Assembly (NCBI RefSeq): GCF_030815405.1
Contig: NZ_JAUSWX010000001.1
Span: 682,001-746,000, forward strand
Source of the DNA: Agromyces albus
Lineage (GTDB): Bacteria; Actinomycetota; Actinomycetes; Actinomycetales; Microbacteriaceae
Length of the DNA stretch: 64,000 nucleotides
Reading direction: 5' to 3'
The notes under the pieces were generated by a model. The model had not been told where the DNA came from. It searched no databases and saw only the letters and a program-made list of their open reading frames with translations. Each line of letters begins with the position of its first letter. The first letter of the stretch is position 1. Positions 24,677 through 32,667 of the stretch are shown in pieces. The position numbers and the translations under genes were made by a program.

Positions 24677-25261
24677 ATGCGGCCGATCCACCCGTCCGCC
24701 GACGCTGCAGGAACGCCGATCGGCGCCAAGCTCCGGAGCACCCGCATCGCGCAGGGCCTCACGCTCGCGCAGGTCGCCGACTCGAGCGGCCTGAGCAAGG
24801 GCTTCCTCAGCCGCGTGGAACGCGACGAGACCTCGCCGAGCGTCGCCACTCTCGTGCAGCTCTGCCAAGTGCTGTCCCTTCCCGTCGGTGCGCTCTTCGC
24901 CGAGCCCGAGATCCAGCGCATGACGCGCGCCGATGCACCGCACATCAACCTCGGCGGCGTCGGGGTCAGCGAGCTGCTCATGTCGCCCCGCGGTGAGTCC
25001 CGCGTGCAGCTCATCCGATCGGCGCTCGAACCCGGAGCGCACGGCGGCCATGAGCTCTACACCGTGAACTGCGACGTCGAGGTGCTGCACGTCGTCGAGG
25101 GAGCGGTCACAGTGCGATTCGCCGACCGCTCGGTGCGACTCGAGACGGGCGATGCGCTGACGTTCCCGGGTCGCGAACCGCACACCTGGCATGCAGAGGA
25201 TGACGCGCCCGCCGAGGTGTGCTGGGTACTCGTGCCGGCGCCGTGGAGCGGCTCGGCCTGA
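24677..25261 (+). CDS. XRE family regulator with C-terminal cupin domain
   Basis: The 194-aa product has an XRE helix-turn-helix (about residues 16-70: L-R-S-T-R-I-A-Q-G-L-T-L-A-Q-V-A-D-S-S-G and L-S-K-G-F-L-S-R-V-E-R-D-E-T-S-P-S-V) and a cupin fold (about 105-190) that normally binds a small effector. This architecture is common for regulators of amino acid and polyamine catabolism. AAAGGGAG precedes ATG 24677. It is divergent from the ureohydrolase operon, whose promoter repeats it probably binds. Confidence 0.9.
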   Translation: MRPIHPSADAAGTPIGAKLRSTRIAQGLTLAQVADSSGLSKGFLSRVERDETSPSVATLVQLCQVLSLPVGALFAEPEIQRMTRADAPHINLGGVGVSELLMSPRGESRVQLIRSALEPGAHGGHELYTVNCDVEVLHVVEGAVTVRFADRSVRLETGDALTFPGREPHTWHAEDDAPAEVCWVLVPAPWSGSA

Positions 25262-25283
25262 GCGAGCGCCGCCGTTCGACCAA

Positions 25284-25289
25284 TAGGGT
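25284..25289 (+). promoter_or_regulatory. -10 box (TAGGGT) of a leaderless transcript
   Basis: TAGGGT ends 6 nt before ATG 25296. Confidence 0.45.
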
Positions 25290-25295
25290 GGCGGA

Positions 25296-26516
25296 ATGCG
25301 GCTCTTCAAGCGACCTGATACGACCCCGGCCGAGCCCCCGCGCGACGACGCCCTCGAGCGTGACATCGAAGATGTCTCGACCCCCGCAGCGCTCGGCTCC
25401 ATGTGGAACGATCGCCTCGGCCGCTGGTCGACTCGGAGCCTGCAGGTGCTCATCGTCGTCGCGCTCGCGGCCCTCGCCATCTGGGCGCTCGTGCAGGTGA
25501 AGCTCCTGGTCATCCCTGTGCTCATCTCGATCATCCTCGCGGCGGCGGCGGCCCCGCTCGTGGGCTGGCTGCGCCGGCACGGCGTGTCCCCGATCCTCGC
25601 CGCATGGATCACCCTGCTCGGCGGCATCCTCCTGCTCAGCGCGGTCATCACGCTTATCGTGTTCGCGGTGCGCGATCAATGGGGAGAGCTCGTCATCTCC
25701 GCCAACGAGGGCTTCGACGAGCTGATCGCCTGGCTCCAGACGCTGCCCGTGGCGATCGATCAGGCGCAGATCAACGCCGCGCGTGATGCGATCGTCGAAT
25801 TCTTCACGAGCGCCGAGTTCGGCACGGGAGCGCTCGCCGGGGTGGAGGCGGCGGCCGAAGTGCTGACCGGTGCGTTGCTCGTGGTGGTCCTGCTCTTCTT
25901 CCTCCTCAAAGACGGCGACCGCATCTGGGCGTTCTTCCTGCGTCCCTTCCGCGGGGCGCAGCTCGCTCGCGGCCGCAGAATCGGCGAGACGAGCGTCAAC
26001 GTGCTCGGCGGCTACCTGCGCGGCACCGCCGTCATCGCGTTCGTCGACGCGGCGGCCATCGGCATCGGCCTCGCCATCCTGCAGGTCCCGCTTGCGCTGC
26101 CGCTTGCGGTCATCGTCTTCCTCGGCTCCTTCATCCCGATCGTCGGTGCCACGATCACCGGGATCCTCGCCGCCCTCGTCGCGCTCGTCGCGAACGGGCC
26201 GGGCGTCGCCCTCATCGTCGTGGCGATCGTGATCGGAGTGAACCAGCTCGAGGGCAACTTCCTACAACCCGTCGTCATGGCGCAGTCCCTGAAGCTGCAT
26301 CCGCTTGTCATCCTCATTGCGCTGACGGCCGGCACGATCCTCGCCGGCATCGTCGGCGCCGTGCTCTCCGTCCCGATCGCGGCAGTGGGCTGGGCGATGA
26401 TCAAGGTCTGGGAAGGCCCCGATCCGTCGATCGAGGAACGGCGGTCGCTGGGGCGACGACGACGCGCAGCGAAGGCAGAAGCCCCCGGCACTGCCGGCGG
26501 AACCCCGGTCGCCTGA
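25296..26516 (+). CDS. AI-2E family transporter
   Basis: The 406-aa product has about eight membrane segments in the AI-2E pattern: I-P-V-L-I-S-I-I-L-A-A-A-A-A-P in TM2, L-L-F-F-L-L-K-D-G-D-R-I, G-G-Y-L-R-G-T-A-V-I-A-F-V and F-I-P-I-V-G-A-T-I-T-G-I, N-Q-L-E-G-N-F-L-Q-P-V-V-M. The family includes AI-2 exporters and Na+/H+ antiporters, so the substrate is open. A basic, Ala-rich tail follows. The downstream cupin gene overlaps its stop (TGATG). Confidence 0.9.
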   Translation: MRLFKRPDTTPAEPPRDDALERDIEDVSTPAALGSMWNDRLGRWSTRSLQVLIVVALAALAIWALVQVKLLVIPVLISIILAAAAAPLVGWLRRHGVSPILAAWITLLGGILLLSAVITLIVFAVRDQWGELVISANEGFDELIAWLQTLPVAIDQAQINAARDAIVEFFTSAEFGTGALAGVEAAAEVLTGALLVVVLLFFLLKDGDRIWAFFLRPFRGAQLARGRRIGETSVNVLGGYLRGTAVIAFVDAAAIGIGLAILQVPLALPLAVIVFLGSFIPIVGATITGILAALVALVANGPGVALIVVAIVIGVNQLEGNFLQPVVMAQSLKLHPLVILIALTAGTILAGIVGAVLSVPIAAVGWAMIKVWEGPDPSIEERRSLGRRRRAAKAEAPGTAGGTPVA

Positions 26517-26860
26517 TGTTCACCGCCGTTCGAGGATCCGACCTGACCATCGGTGCAGGGCGCACCGTCAAGTTCGAGGGGGAGGGCTACGGCTCGGGCG
26601 TCTCGTTCTTCCTCGTCGACAACCAGCCCGGTCAGGGCCCCGACCTGCACCAGCACCCCTACAGCGAGACTTGGGTCGTACTCGAGGGCGAGGTCACCGT
26701 GACCGCCGACGGCGAAGACCACCGCGCGGGTGTCGGCGACATCCTCGTGGTCGGGCCGGCTACGCCGCACCGATTCCGGGCCGAGAGCTCGGGAACCCTG
26801 CGCATGATGTGCATCCACGCGTCGCCGCGGATCGAGCAGGAGTTCCTCGACGCCGACTGA
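26516..26860 (+). CDS. cupin domain-containing protein
   Basis: The 114-aa single-domain cupin shows D-L-H-Q-H-P-Y-S-E-T-W-V-V-L-E-G-E-V with the metal-ligand His and Glu, and a second motif V-G-D-I-L-V-V-G-P-A-T-P-H-R-F. It probably binds a metal and acts as a small enzyme or binding protein. The ATG shares a base with the transporter stop, so it is translationally coupled. Function is unknown. Confidence 0.8.
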   Translation: MFTAVRGSDLTIGAGRTVKFEGEGYGSGVSFFLVDNQPGQGPDLHQHPYSETWVVLEGEVTVTADGEDHRAGVGDILVVGPATPHRFRAESSGTLRMMCIHASPRIEQEFLDAD

Positions 26861-26920
26861 GCCGTGCCGATTCTTCTCGAACATCCTCCCGAAAGCTCGA
26901 TTCACTGAAAGGACCGCACC

Positions 26921-27211
26921 ATGTCGTTCCAGGCATATCTCGACAACATCGAAGAGAAGACGGGCCTGACCCCGCGCCAGTTCATCGATCTTGCTCACGA
27001 GAAGGGATTCGATGACGCAGCGGTGAAGGCCGGTGTGATCGTCGATTGGCTGAAGGCCGACTACGGCCTCGGCCGCGGCCATGCGATGGCGCTCGTGCAC
27101 GTCATCAAGAAGGGCCCGCAGATCGACGCGAAGCACGTCGGCACCGACGGGGTGCACCGCGACGATTCCGAGACGCTGTGGCTCGACGGCAAGGCGACCA
27201 AGCCCGCGTGA
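26921..27211 (+). CDS. DUF4287 domain-containing protein
   Basis: The 96-aa product starts M-S-F-Q-A-Y-L-D-N-I-E-E-K-T-G-L-T-P and contains G-V-I-V-D-W-L-K-A-D-Y-G-L-G-R-G-H-A-M-A-L-V-H-V-I, diagnostic of DUF4287. The fold is small and helical with no known activity. GAAAGGA lies upstream. It stands 60 nt after the cupin gene. Confidence 0.85.
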   Translation: MSFQAYLDNIEEKTGLTPRQFIDLAHEKGFDDAAVKAGVIVDWLKADYGLGRGHAMALVHVIKKGPQIDAKHVGTDGVHRDDSETLWLDGKATKPA

Positions 27212-27220
27212 CGGCGCGAC

Positions 27221-27694
27221 CTACTCGGCGACCGTCGCGAGGAAGCGCTCGAGCGCGTCGAGGGCGGGTCGCTGCCCTGCGACGAGCAGCGAGCGCGCCT
27301 CAGTTACGCTGACCCAGGCGGCTTCGTCGATCTCGGGGAACGACTGCCGCCGACCGGATCGCGGCGGCCACTCCACCTCGAAGGTGTTGCTGCGCACTGC
27401 GTCAACCGTGAAGTCGGCAGCAGCGCCGGCGAACACGCGGATGAGCTTGCCCGACGTGTAGCGGAACGATCCGAGGTCGGCGTAGCCGACGTCGGGGGCG
27501 GCAACCCCGATCTCTTCGGCGAACTCGCGCCGGGCGGCGGCGAGCGGATCTTCGCCGGCGTCGTACTCGCCCTTCGGGATCGACCACGCGCCCTCGCGCT
27601 TGCGCGCCCAGAAGGGGCCGCCCATGTGGGCGATGAACACCTCGAGCACCTCGCCCTCGCGGTAGAGCAGCAGTCCCGCGCTCGTCACCGGCAT
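27221..27694 (-). CDS. NUDIX hydrolase
   Basis: The 157-aa product carries the Nudix box from residue 43: G-E-Y-D-A-G-E-D-P-L-A-A-A-R-R-E-F-A-E-E (consensus G-x5-E-x7-R-E-x2-E-E). W-S-I-P-K-G-E before it is typical of the Ap4A/house-cleaning subgroup. It would hydrolyse a nucleoside diphosphate linked to another group. GAGGAG upstream supports the start. It converges with the DUF4287 gene and follows the NhaA fusion gene on the same strand only by distance. Confidence 0.85.
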   Translation of the reverse strand: MPVTSAGLLLYREGEVLEVFIAHMGGPFWARKREGAWSIPKGEYDAGEDPLAAARREFAEEIGVAAPDVGYADLGSFRYTSGKLIRVFAGAAADFTVDAVRSNTFEVEWPPRSGRRQSFPEIDEAAWVSVTEARSLLVAGQRPALDALERFLATVAE

Positions 27695-27715
27695 GCCGTC
27701 GCTCCTCGTCGTCGC

Positions 27716-29551
27716 TCACGCATCTCGCGACCCCTCGAGTGCGCGAATCAGGCTCACGGAGTCATACGGACCCTTGTGTCGCCGCTCACCGATGAAGAAC
27801 GTGGGCGTCGAGTGCAGGTCCATGAGCTCGGCATCGAGCACGTCGTCTTCGACCCTGCGGACGACCTCGGGCGAGCGGAGGTCTTCTGCGAAGCGGTCGG
27901 TGTCGAGCCCGAGCTCTTCGGCATAGCGGAACAGCGCGCCGGTCTCCAGGCGATCCTGGTTCGCGAACATCATGAGCGCCATCTCGAGGAACCGGCCCTG
28001 TCGCCCTGCCGCCTCTGCCGCCTGTGCCGCTTCCCGCGCGTGCGGATGCACCGGCTCGAGCGGCAGGTGCCGCCACACCCAGCGCACCTCGTCACCGAAA
28101 TACGCGAGCACCGCGTCGATCGACCCCGTGGCCCGGCTGCAGAACGGGCACTCGAAGTCGCCGTACTCCACGATCGTGAGCGGGGCGTCGGAGCGGCCGC
28201 GGAAGTGGTCGCGCTCCACGTCGACGGGGCGCACGAGCTTCGCCCCGATGGCCTGAGGAGGTCGCACGCGATCGGCCACGGTGAGCACCGCCCAGCCGAG
28301 CGCGAACGCGATGACGGATGCCGCGAGCACGCCCACGCGGGCGAGATCCTGCTGCTCGGGGTCCTCGATCGCGAGGCCGACGATGAAGAGCGAGATCGTG
28401 AACCCGATGCCCGACAGCGCAGCGCCGCCCGCGATGCGCGGCATCGTGAGCCCGGGTGCGAGCCTGCCGATGCGGAGCTTCTGCACGATCGCCGTCGTGC
28501 CGGCGATGCCGATGAGCTTTCCGACCACCAGGCCCGCGACGACACCCCACGTCAGCGTCGAGCCGGCGGCGTCAGCGAGTGTGGCGGGATCGAGGCGCAC
28601 GCCCGCGTTGGCGAGCGCGAACACCGGCAGCACGACGAACGCGATGTACGGCCCCCACTCCGTCTGCAGGCGCTCGTTGATCGAGATCGAGTCGCGGAGG
28701 CTGCGGGTGGCGTCGCGAGCGTAGACGGAGTTCGGCGACTCGCGGAACGCCCGCGTGAGCTCGGCCGCGCGCTCGACCTCCATGCGCTTCGGAGGGAAGA
28801 CCGGGATCAGCAGCGCCACCGCGACGCCCGCGAGGGTCGGATGAACGCCCGCGGCGGTGAGGGCGATCCAGAGCGCGACGCCGAGCACCGCGTACGCGGG
28901 TCCGCGAGCTGCCGGGAGGAACCGCACGAGCGCGAGCGCCACGAGCAGCACGGCGACGAGCGCGAGGGGTACGAGCCGGAGCCCGTCGCTGTAGAACACG
29001 GCGATCGCGATGAGCGCACCGATGTCGTCGACGACCGCGAGCGTGAGGAGGAAGGTGCGCAGGCGTGCCGGGAACTTCGGCCCGATGACCGCGAGCGCTC
29101 CGAGCAGGAATGCAGTGTCGGTCGAGATCACGACGCCCCACGCGTGCGCGTTGCCCGAGGTCGCATTCAGCGCCAGGAAGATCGCGGCCGGGAGCGCGAG
29201 GCCGGCGATCGAGGCGATCACGGGCACGGCCGCACGCGAGCGATCGGTCAACTCGCCGATCGTGAACTCACGCTTCACCTCGAGGCCTACCGTGAAGAAG
29301 AAGAAGGCCATCAGCCCGTCGTTCACGAGCTGATGCAGCGTGAGGTGCTCCTGGAATCCGCCGATCCCGACCTCGACGTCGGTGTCCCAGAACGCGTCGT
29401 ACGTCGCGCCCCACGGGGAATTCGCCCACACGATCGCGATCACGGTGAAGAGCAGCAGCAGCATGGCCGCGGTGCGGTCAGGAGTGCCACCGCGTCGCCG
29501 GGTGCGATCGAGCACGCCGGGACCCTGCACGGTGACCTCTGCGCTGCTCAT
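27716..29551 (-). CDS. nhaA: Na+/H+ antiporter NhaA fused to a DsbA/thioredoxin-like domain
   Basis: The 611-aa product has an N-terminal NhaA domain (about residues 20-410) with [10 protein letters not shown] and [10 protein letters not shown], where the paired Asp is the ion site of E. coli NhaA. A linker leads to a DsbA-like domain (about 425-611) with F-G-D-F-E-C type active site E-C-P-F-C-S, the cis-Pro S-T-P-T-F-F, and a helical insert. This fusion is known in some Actinobacteria; whether the thiol domain gates or protects the antiporter is not established. ATG 29551 has a TAGGCT box 6 nt upstream, suggesting a leaderless mRNA. Confidence 0.9.
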   Translation of the reverse strand: MSSAEVTVQGPGVLDRTRRRGGTPDRTAAMLLLLFTVIAIVWANSPWGATYDAFWDTDVEVGIGGFQEHLTLHQLVNDGLMAFFFFTVGLEVKREFTIGELTDRSRAAVPVIASIAGLALPAAIFLALNATSGNAHAWGVVISTDTAFLLGALAVIGPKFPARLRTFLLTLAVVDDIGALIAIAVFYSDGLRLVPLALVAVLLVALALVRFLPAARGPAYAVLGVALWIALTAAGVHPTLAGVAVALLIPVFPPKRMEVERAAELTRAFRESPNSVYARDATRSLRDSISINERLQTEWGPYIAFVVLPVFALANAGVRLDPATLADAAGSTLTWGVVAGLVVGKLIGIAGTTAIVQKLRIGRLAPGLTMPRIAGGAALSGIGFTISLFIVGLAIEDPEQQDLARVGVLAASVIAFALGWAVLTVADRVRPPQAIGAKLVRPVDVERDHFRGRSDAPLTIVEYGDFECPFCSRATGSIDAVLAYFGDEVRWVWRHLPLEPVHPHAREAAQAAEAAGRQGRFLEMALMMFANQDRLETGALFRYAEELGLDTDRFAEDLRSPEVVRRVEDDVLDAELMDLHSTPTFFIGERRHKGPYDSVSLIRALEGSRDA

Positions 29552-29557
29552 TCGTCA

Positions 29558-29563
29558 AGCCTA
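29558..29563 (-). promoter_or_regulatory. -10 box (TAGGCT) of a leaderless transcript
   Basis: On the minus strand TAGGCT ends 6 nt before the ATG at 29551. Confidence 0.45.
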
Positions 29564-29593
29564 GGGATGTCGCCGGGAACCGCGCGCTCGCCG

Positions 29594-30016
29594 TCAGCCG
29601 AGCATGACCGCGTTGCGGTCGTCGGGACTCACGCGAACCGGGAACACCGCTCCGGCCTGCCAGCCGTGCAGTGCGGCCTCGGCGATCACGGTCGTGTACG
29701 TCGTTCGGTAGGGCTCGGCACCGGGCAGGGTGATGTCGAGCTCGACGGCGTAGATCACCTCATCGCCGATGCGCTTGCCGCTGTCGGCCAAAGTGACCAC
29801 GCGCCCCGATCCCTGGGTCATGCCGCCGTACCTCGTCATGTTGAGAAACGGGTTCGCCGTGGCCGCGCCGTGCGTTCCCGTGACATCGCCGGGCTGGACT
29901 CCCGCGAACTGCTCGGCGAGGTCGGCCGACTGGCGCAGATTTCCGACGTAGTCGGTGCGAGCGGTCTGCTCGAGCCCAGCCTTGGTGAGCCGGAACAGGT
30001 CGCGGAAGACACCCAT
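29594..30016 (-). CDS. hypothetical protein, paralogue of the upstream gene
   Basis: The 140-aa product shares a motif with the 30019-30498 product: V-E-L-D-I-T-L-P-G-A-E-P-Y versus V-E-V-T-L-P-G-K-E-P-Y, each followed by a hydrophobic strand and a D-P/S-P-D-D type ending. No domain name is recognised; the shape suggests a small beta-barrel. The start lies 2 nt after the paralogue's stop, so it is the second gene of a pair. Start ATG 30016 is preferred to the longer frame. Confidence 0.65.
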   Translation of the reverse strand: MGVFRDLFRLTKAGLEQTARTDYVGNLRQSADLAEQFAGVQPGDVTGTHGAATANPFLNMTRYGGMTQGSGRVVTLADSGKRIGDEVIYAVELDITLPGAEPYRTTYTTVIAEAALHGWQAGAVFPVRVSPDDRNAVMLG

Positions 30017-30018
30017 CG

Positions 30019-30498
30019 CTAGCTCGTGAAGGCGGTCTTGTTCGGGTCGGCCGGGTCGACCTTGATCTCGTGCACGCTGCCCTCGGCGTAGCCCGCGAGG
30101 AACTGCGGGGCGACCATCTCGCGCTTCTGCACCGTATAGGGCTCCTTGCCGGGGAGGGTGACCTCGACTTCGAGCAGGTACCACGGGTTGCCCGCGGTGC
30201 GCTCGCCCGTATCGACGGCGCTGCGGATCACCGAGGTGCCGGGCGCGCCGACGGCGATGATGCGATTGAGCTCCTGGCCGTACGCGTTGAGCACGTCGTG
30301 GTCGGCCGACATCGCTGCGTTCACCGCACCGGCGTTGGCCATCGTGACCGGCGAGCCGTCGGTGTAGCCCGCGTCGCGCAGTGACTGGTTCGCGAGCTCT
30401 TGCGCGGCTTGCGCGTGCGCGGCCCAGTCTTGTGCGCCAGCCTGCCCGCTGGCCTGCCCGCCGGTGAACGCGTTCTTCGCCTTGTCGAAAAGTCCCAT
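30019..30498 (-). CDS. hypothetical protein, first gene of a paralogous pair
   Basis: The 159-aa product starts M-G-L-F-D-K-A-K-N-A-F-T-G-G, a Gly/Ala/Gln-rich N-terminus, then N-Q-S-L-R-D-A-G and the shared V-E-V-T-L-P-G-K-E-P-Y-T-V-Q-K. It has no signal peptide or membrane segment. GAGGGGAG upstream of ATG 30498 is a strong ribosome-binding site. Function unknown; the pair may form a heteromer. Confidence 0.7.
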   Translation of the reverse strand: MGLFDKAKNAFTGGQASGQAGAQDWAAHAQAAQELANQSLRDAGYTDGSPVTMANAGAVNAAMSADHDVLNAYGQELNRIIAVGAPGTSVIRSAVDTGERTAGNPWYLLEVEVTLPGKEPYTVQKREMVAPQFLAGYAEGSVHEIKVDPADPNKTAFTS

Positions 30499-30584
30499 GC
30501 CGACTCCCCTCGAGCGTCGACTTCCCTGACCGGGAGCCGCGTTCGCTCAGCCTCTCACGAGGCGCGGCGGCGAGGCCAGAGCAT

Positions 30585-30689
30585 TCAGCGCTTCGCGCGA
30601 ATGATCGACCACAACGCCGCGAGGAGCAGCAAGCCGCCGACGGCGCCATACAGGCCCAGCATCGACCACAGCACGAATTCGGTTGACAT
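30585..30689 (-). CDS. small single-pass membrane protein (34 aa)
   Basis: The peptide M-S-T-E-F-V-L-W-S-M-L-G-L-Y-G-A-V-G-G-L has one hydrophobic helix and a basic end I-I-R-A-K-R. GGAGGT 5 nt upstream of ATG 30689 is a near-perfect Shine-Dalgarno sequence, which separates it from the many false small ORFs here. It lies upstream of the paralogous pair on the same strand. Confidence 0.55.
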   Translation of the reverse strand: MSTEFVLWSMLGLYGAVGGLLLLAALWSIIRAKR

Positions 30690-30729
30690 CGCCCACCTCC
30701 GAGTGTCTGCGTTCATTCTGTCACCCGCT

Positions 30730-30773
30730 GGTTGAGTAGCGCCCGGCGAAGCCGGACGCGTATGGAAACCACC
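30730..30773 (+). repeat. GGTTGAGTAG/AACCACC hairpin element, copy 1
   Basis: This 44-bp intergenic element begins GGTTGAGTAG, ends AAACCACC and has an internal inverted repeat CCGGC-GAA-GCCGG. It is inverted relative to the two copies at 53652-53697 and 53713-53754. The same short hairpin family is common in Microbacteriaceae spacers (from general knowledge). Confidence 0.6.
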
Positions 30774-30864
30774 CGCGTCGTGGCGCCGTGCTGTCAAGCA
30801 GTTGACGGATGCCGCGACCGGGCGCAGGCTGGACGCATCCCTACCGGCGAGTTATGGAGCGATG

Positions 30865-31062
30865 ATGACCGACCCACGCGAGCCGTTCGAGCGACGCGAC
30901 CCCGACGAGAACACCCCTGACGTCGGCGAGCCCGAGAAGGTGCGTCCCGAGCAGGGCAACGATGCCGAGGAGCTCGGTCCCGACGCCAACGAGCTCGACG
31001 CCGACAATGCGGTCGAGCAGGACTCGATCGAGACGTTCGACCCCGAGAACCCGCCCGCCTGA
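30865..31062 (+). CDS. small acidic, probably disordered protein
   Basis: The 65-aa product is rich in Glu, Asp, Pro and Asn (for example A-E-E-L-G-P-D-A-N-E-L-D-A-D-N-A-V-E-Q-D) with no hydrophobic core, so it is probably disordered. GGAG lies 5 nt before ATG 30865; the adjoining ATG at 30862 is too close to it. No family is recognised. Confidence 0.55.
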   Translation: MTDPREPFERRDPDENTPDVGEPEKVRPEQGNDAEELGPDANELDADNAVEQDSIETFDPENPPA

Positions 31063-31219
31063 CGGTGTCGGCAAGCTCGCATTCGGGTCAGGTAGGTAAG
31101 CCTCCCCTCAGTAGAAACGGCCTTTGATCTGCGGAAATTCGGGTCGCAGGTGCTGTGCGCCGCCGGGTGCCCGGGCTAGCATCTCGGTATTGCACGGTCG
31201 AGACGCAGTGGAGGTCACC

Positions 31220-31522
31220 ATGAGCATGACCCTTGACGACATGCCCGCAGTCAGCGAGTGTTCGGTTTCCGGATGTTCCTACAACGACCACTCGCATTGC
31301 CATGCGGCGGCGGTGACGATCGGCGGCTCCATCGGTGATGCCGAGTGCGCCACGTTCATCCCGCTCGGCACGAAGGGCGGGCTCGACAAGGTGCTCACGC
31401 ACGTCGGCGCCTGCCAGCGTGCGGAGTGCGTGCACAACTCCTCGCTCGAGTGCACGGCGCCATCCGTTCGCGTCGGCCCGGGCGCCGTCGAGGCCGACTG
31501 CCTCACCTACGACCCCCGCTGA
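31220..31522 (+). CDS. DUF1540 domain-containing protein
   Basis: The 100-aa product has two DUF1540 motifs: C-S-V-S-G-C-S-Y-N-D-H-S-H-C-H-A and C-Q-R-A-E-C-V-H-N-S-S-L-E-C-T-A, each with spaced Cys that probably bind a metal. GGAGGT upstream of ATG 31220 gives a clear start. These small Cys-rich proteins have no established function. Confidence 0.85.
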   Translation: MSMTLDDMPAVSECSVSGCSYNDHSHCHAAAVTIGGSIGDAECATFIPLGTKGGLDKVLTHVGACQRAECVHNSSLECTAPSVRVGPGAVEADCLTYDPR

Positions 31523-31587
31523 TCCGGCGAGAGACCCGCTCGTTCTGCTCTGAGCGGATCGGCCTGTTCCCGAGCGGATGCCACGGC

Positions 31588-31593
31588 TACCCT
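31588..31593 (+). promoter_or_regulatory. -10 box (TACCCT) of a leaderless transcript
   Basis: TACCCT ends 6 nt before ATG 31600. Confidence 0.45.
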
Positions 31594-31599
31594 CGTGCC

Positions 31600-32050
31600 A
31601 TGCGCAAGGTCGTCGAGTTCACGCGGGCCACTGGCTCGCCCACGTCCAAGCCGCTGTGGCGGCACGTGCTCGGCGAGGTGCTGCGCAGCGAGCGACTCGA
31701 GCAGGAGCGCATCCTCACCGAGGTCGCGTCGACCGCGGGCGTCTCGCCGCAGTATCTCTCCGAGATCGAGCGCGGCCGCAAGGAGCCGTCGTCCGAGGTG
31801 CTCGGCTCGGTGGCCGACGCGCTCGGGCTCGCACTCGTCGACGTGGTCCGCCGTGTCGGCGACGTGCTCGGCGAGCGGCAGGAGGCCGAGCGCAGGAACG
31901 CCGAGCGGCGGGAGCTCCTGCGGGTCGAGGCCTCGTTCGCGTTCCGCGCCGACGCCGTGCCGGAGCATCCGCTCGCCATGCCCGACGTCACCATGCCCGA
32001 CCCCGGCACCGGCTCCCGTCCGCTTCGACGCCTACCTGCTCGCCGCGTAG
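31600..32050 (+). CDS. ClgR/PopR-like XRE family regulator of clp genes (frameshift near the 3' end)
   Basis: The N-terminal 110 residues are a clear XRE HTH: L-W-R-H-V-L-G-E-V-L-R-S-E-R-L-E-Q-E-R-I-L and G-V-S-P-Q-Y-L-S-E-I-E-R-G-R-K-E, very like ClgR and PopR, which control clpP operons in Actinobacteria. A C-run near 31999-32003 has one base too many: read without it, the protein ends P-A-P-A-P-V-R-F-D-A-Y-L-L-A-A at 32050, a natural end, instead of running antisense through clpP. Restored length 149 aa. It overlaps the convergent clpP stop by 19 nt and probably controls those genes. Confidence 0.8.
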
Positions 32051-32667
32051 GACGCCTCGACGCTCGACGCCCCGATCGGCACTTGCGCTGTGAGCACGTG
32101 ATCGGCGAGGCCGTACTCGACCGCGGCGGCCGCGGGGAGGATGAGATCGCGGTCGGTGTCGTGCCGGAGCGTCACGGCATCCCGCCCGGTGTCGGCGGCG
32201 AGCGCCGCCTCGAGCTCGGCGCGCACGCGTACCACCTCGTCGGCGTGCAGGATGAGGTCGGGGATCGAGCCGCGTCCCTGGGTCGACGGCTGGTGCAGGA
32301 TCACCCGCCCGTGCGGCAGGATCGCGCGTTGCCCCTTCGCCCCGCCGGCCAGGAGCACCGCGGCAGGCCCGCCGGCCTGGCCGACGCACGTCGTCGTGAC
32401 ATCCGGCCGGATGTGCTGCATCGTGTCGTACACCGCGAGCGCGGCGCCCGGGGAGCCGCCGGGGGAGTTCACGTAGAGGCTGATCGGCACGTCGTTCGAT
32501 TCCGAGGCGAGATGCAGGAACTGCGCGATGAGCACGTTCGCGACGCCGTCGTCGATCTCGGTGCCGAGGTAGACGATGCGCTCCGAAAGCAGCCGGCTGT
32601 AGACGTCGAGCGAGCGCTCGGAGTTGCCGCGCTTCTCGATGACGTAGGGGATCGTGTAACTGGTCAT
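32032..32667 (-). CDS. ClpP-like subunit lacking the catalytic serine
   Basis: The 211-aa product is a full-length ClpP fold (I-V-Y-L-G-T-E-I-D-D, Y-V-N-S-P-G-G-S-P-G-A, R-V-I-L-H-Q-P-S with the active-site His, T-D-R-D near the Asp). The nucleophile position, normally S in G-x-A-A-S, reads V-G-Q-A-G-G-P-A-A, so the Ser is replaced by Gly. It should be proteolytically inactive alone and may be a structural partner of the active upstream subunit, comparable to ClpR. The start overlaps the upstream clpP stop (ATGA). Confidence 0.85.
   Translation of the reverse strand: MTSYTIPYVIEKRGNSERSLDVYSRLLSERIVYLGTEIDDGVANVLIAQFLHLASESNDVPISLYVNSPGGSPGAALAVYDTMQHIRPDVTTTCVGQAGGPAAVLLAGGAKGQRAILPHGRVILHQPSTQGRGSIPDLILHADEVVRVRAELEAALAADTGRDAVTLRHDTDRDLILPAAAAVEYGLADHVLTAQVPIGASSVEASYAASR

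Noticed and set aside
23313..24794. Long plus-strand open frame opposite the NTF2-like and ureohydrolase genes
   Set aside because: Arg-rich product without motifs; the opposite strand holds complete, motif-bearing genes.
27626..30022. 798-codon plus-strand frame opposite NhaA
   Set aside because: Charged, repetitive composition typical of antisense GC-rich frames; NhaA and its neighbours explain the region.
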